Of a stretch of DNA of 14,645 nucleotides, positions 13,432 to 14,645 are shown one piece after another (within the stretch, counting starts at the first letter, position 1; every line of letters begins with the position of its first letter). The stretch lies in NCBI GenBank assembly GCA_945861255.1, contig CAMAUG010000056.1, positions 1-14,645 of the forward strand. Direction: 5' to 3'. Below the pieces are notes generated by a model. It was not told the origin of the DNA. It ran no database searches and saw nothing but the letters and a program-made list of their open reading frames with translations. The position numbers and the translations under genes were made by a program. The DNA is from Candidatus Sulfopaludibacter sp. SbA3 (GTDB lineage Bacteria > Acidobacteriota > Terriglobia > Bryobacterales > Bryobacteraceae).

Positions 13432-14067
13432 CTATCGCTTCGCCCTCCTCACGATGACGTAGCCACCGTTTGGCCCGGGAACCGCGCCCTTGACCAGGAT
13501 CACGTTATCCTCGGCATCCACTTGGATGATTTCGAGATTCCGCACGGTCACGCGATCCGTGCCCATCTGACCGCCCATGCGCGTGCCGGGAAAGACACGC
13601 GACGGAAAACTCGACGAGCCGATGGACCCCGGCGCGCGGTGGAACATGGACCCGTGCGTGGCGTCGCCGCCACGGAAATGATGGCGCTTGACTACGCCCG
13701 CGAAACCCTTGCCCTTGCTGATGCCGATGACGTCAACTTTTTCGGCGGGCTTGAACTCTTCGGCCAATACGCGATCGCCGGCCTTGAGGTCGCCGTTGGC
13801 GATGCCCTCCAGACGGAATTCGCGCTGGAACCTTACGCCTTCCGCGCCGGACTTCTTGAAGTGTCCGGCCAGCGGTTTGGTGGTCTTCGATTTCTTGGCG
13901 TATTCCATCAGGCCAAGCTGGACGGCGTCATAGCCGTCGGTGGCGGGTGTTTTCCGCTGTACGACGACGCACGGTCCAGCCTTCAGCACCGTGACGGGAA
14001 CCACTTGCCCGTCCGGCCGGAAGATCTGCGTCATCCCGATTTTTTTCCCTAAGATTCCTGGGCTCAT
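13432..14067 (-). CDS. rplC: 50S ribosomal protein L3
   Basis: This 211-residue protein of normal length is L3, an early-assembling 23S rRNA binding protein whose long loop reaches towards the peptidyl transferase centre. It opens with GILGKKIGMTQIF, the family hallmark, and carries VIGISKGKGFAGVVKRHHF (residues 113-131) and GTRMGGQMGTDRVTV (161-175). Gln167 in GQMG matches the glutamine that PrmB methylates in E. coli; whether it is modified here is unknown. The ATG has a good AAGGA site about 8 bases upstream. The 81-base gap to rpsJ contains GGCC-rich repeat sequence. rplD starts 2 bases after the stop, with AGGAGG lying inside the last rplC codons, which suggests coupled translation. Confidence 0.98.
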   Translation of the reverse strand: MSPGILGKKIGMTQIFRPDGQVVPVTVLKAGPCVVVQRKTPATDGYDAVQLGLMEYAKKSKTTKPLAGHFKKSGAEGVRFQREFRLEGIANGDLKAGDRVLAEEFKPAEKVDVIGISKGKGFAGVVKRHHFRGGDATHGSMFHRAPGSIGSSSFPSRVFPGTRMGGQMGTDRVTVRNLEIIQVDAEDNVILVKGAVPGPNGGYVIVRRAKR

Positions 14068-14079
14068 AATCGATCCTTC

Positions 14080-14109
14080 AGGGGCCAGCGGCCAGCGGAT
14101 AGGGGCCAG
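14080..14109. repeat. GGCC-rich repeat between rpsJ and rplC
   Basis: The plus strand carries AGGGGCCAGCGGCCAGCGG, then ATAGGGGCCAG, a looser member of the GGGGCCAG-type repeat found at 3-20 and 1104-1152. It lies in the 81-base rpsJ-rplC spacer, upstream of the rplC ribosome binding site. Confidence 0.65.
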
Positions 14110-14148
14110 ATTCGCTGCCTGCCCCCTCTGCCTCGCCGCCGCTGTCCG

Positions 14149-14481
14149 CTACTTACCCTTCCCAAACGCCTTGATCTCGACGTCCACGCCGGCCGGCAGA
14201 TCCAGTTTCATCAACGCATCCACGGTGTCCTGGGTCGGCTCGAGGATATCCAGCAACCGCTTATGCGTGCGAATCTCAAACTGCTCGCGGCTCTTCTTGT
14301 CCACGTGCGGCGAACGCAGCACGGTATACATGTTGCGGACTGTCGGCAGCGGGATGGGACCCGCCACCGTCGCGCCGGTGCGCTTAGCCGTCTCGACGAT
14401 CTCACCGGTCGATTGATCGAGGACCCGGTGGTCGTAGGCCTTGAGGCGAATGCGAATGCGTTCTCTTAAGCTGCTGCTCAT
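14149..14481 (-). CDS. rpsJ: 30S ribosomal protein S10
   Basis: This 110-residue protein (family usually 100-105) is S10, a 30S head protein that also serves as NusE in transcription antitermination. Family signatures are RIRIRLKAYDHRVLDQS near the N-terminus, GPIPLPTVRNMYTVLRSPHV in the middle (the extended loop reaching into the 30S head) and KSREQFEIRTHKRLLDI after it. I chose the ATG at 14481, which gives MSSSLRERIRIRL. An in-frame GTG at 14508 would add nine residues (MCCARFEFK) that do not look like the family. No clear Shine-Dalgarno sequence precedes the ATG. The upstream spacer to tuf is only 45 bases and holds an imperfect palindrome, so there is no room for an E. coli-like S10 leader at this position. 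Confidence 0.97.
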   Translation of the reverse strand: MSSSLRERIRIRLKAYDHRVLDQSTGEIVETAKRTGATVAGPIPLPTVRNMYTVLRSPHVDKKSREQFEIRTHKRLLDILEPTQDTVDALMKLDLPAGVDVEIKAFGKGK

Positions 14482-14492
14482 CTTGAATTCAA

Positions 14493-14533
14493 ACCGCGCA
14501 CAACACACTCATTGCGCGCTCTTTCTTTACTCC
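14493..14533. repeat. Degenerate copy of the 41-base palindromic repeat between tuf and rpsJ
   Basis: The stretch starts ACCGCGCACAAC and continues to TGCGCGCTCT, then TTCTTTACTCC. It can be aligned over 41 bases with the unit at 5043 (ACCGCGCGCAAC, then TGCGCGCTCTCGCTTCTCC) with a two-base shift in the middle. GCGCA and TGCGC can still pair. It fills the 45-base tuf-rpsJ spacer and includes the tuf stop codon. Relatedness is probable, not certain. Confidence 0.5.
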
Positions 14534-14645
14534 AAAATCTCACTGACGGTTCCGGCGCCGACGGTCTTGCCGCCCTCGCGAATGGCGAAGCGCAGGCCCT
14601 TGTCCATGGCGATGGGCGTGATCAACTCCACTTCCAGCTGCACGT
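14527..14645 (-). CDS. tuf: Elongation factor Tu, C-terminal end (partial)
   Basis: Only the last 38 codons and the TAA stop lie in the window; the rest of the gene runs off the right edge. The visible residues include VELITPIAMDKGLRFAIREG and then GKTVGAGTVSEILE, which is the conserved end of beta-barrel domain 3 of bacterial EF-Tu. EF-Tu is the cytoplasmic GTPase that delivers aminoacyl-tRNA to the ribosomal A site; its GTPase domain is not in view. The stop is 45 bases before rpsJ on the same strand, the usual arrangement where the str operon (rpsL-rpsG-fusA-tuf) runs straight into the S10 operon. Identification is secure despite the short fragment. Whether this is tufA or a second copy cannot be told. 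Confidence 0.95.
   Translation of the reverse strand, partial: VQLEVELITPIAMDKGLRFAIREGGKTVGAGTVSEILE

Overview
The window is a single, almost fully packed ribosomal-protein and translation gene cluster, the joined S10 / spc / alpha operon. Every gene lies on the minus strand, so transcription runs from the right edge (base 14645) to the left edge (base 1). It holds 28 complete genes and one partial gene. In transcription order they are: tuf (3' end only), rpsJ, rplC, rplD, rplW, rplB, rpsS, rplV, rpsC, rplP, rpmC, rpsQ, rplN, rplX, rplE, rpsN, rpsH, rplF, rplR, rpsE, rpmD, rplO, secY, adk, map, infA, rpmJ, rpsM, rpsK. No stretch longer than about 220 bases lacks a gene.

The organism is a bacterium with moderately high GC. 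The gene order (tuf directly before rpsJ; adk-map-infA-rpmJ between secY and rpsM), the zinc-ribbon S14, the Cys3-Asp zinc adenylate kinase and the GGCC-rich intergenic repeats together suggest Acidobacteriota, perhaps a Solibacter/Bryobacter-type member. That placement is inference from general familiarity, not from an alignment.

Region by region: 14645-9468 is the S10 block (end of EF-Tu, then S10 to L16). 9464-4570 carries L29, S17 and the spc block (L14 to L15), including a short L30 gene. 4522-1175 is the secretion and housekeeping insert (SecY, adenylate kinase, methionine aminopeptidase, IF-1). 1086-148 starts the alpha block (L36, S13, S11). rpsD, rpoA and rplQ would be expected beyond base 1 but are not in the window.

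The products work together: most are parts of the 30S or 50S subunit, EF-Tu and IF-1 are translation factors, SecY is the membrane channel for nascent secreted proteins, methionine aminopeptidase trims new N-termini, and adenylate kinase balances adenine nucleotides. Most junctions are 1-50 bases or overlap, which fits translational coupling.

I found no unknown multi-gene system. What is unusual is small-scale: repeats and palindromes placed in the few wider spacers (1-60, 1095-1160, 2935-3127, 5042-5155, 8812-8853, 11200-11297, 14080-14109, 14493-14533); an IF-1 with a GTG start and an N-terminal extension made of repeat-like sequence; a short ORF with a strong ribosome binding site, in frame ahead of adk; and low-complexity C-terminal tails, above all on S3.
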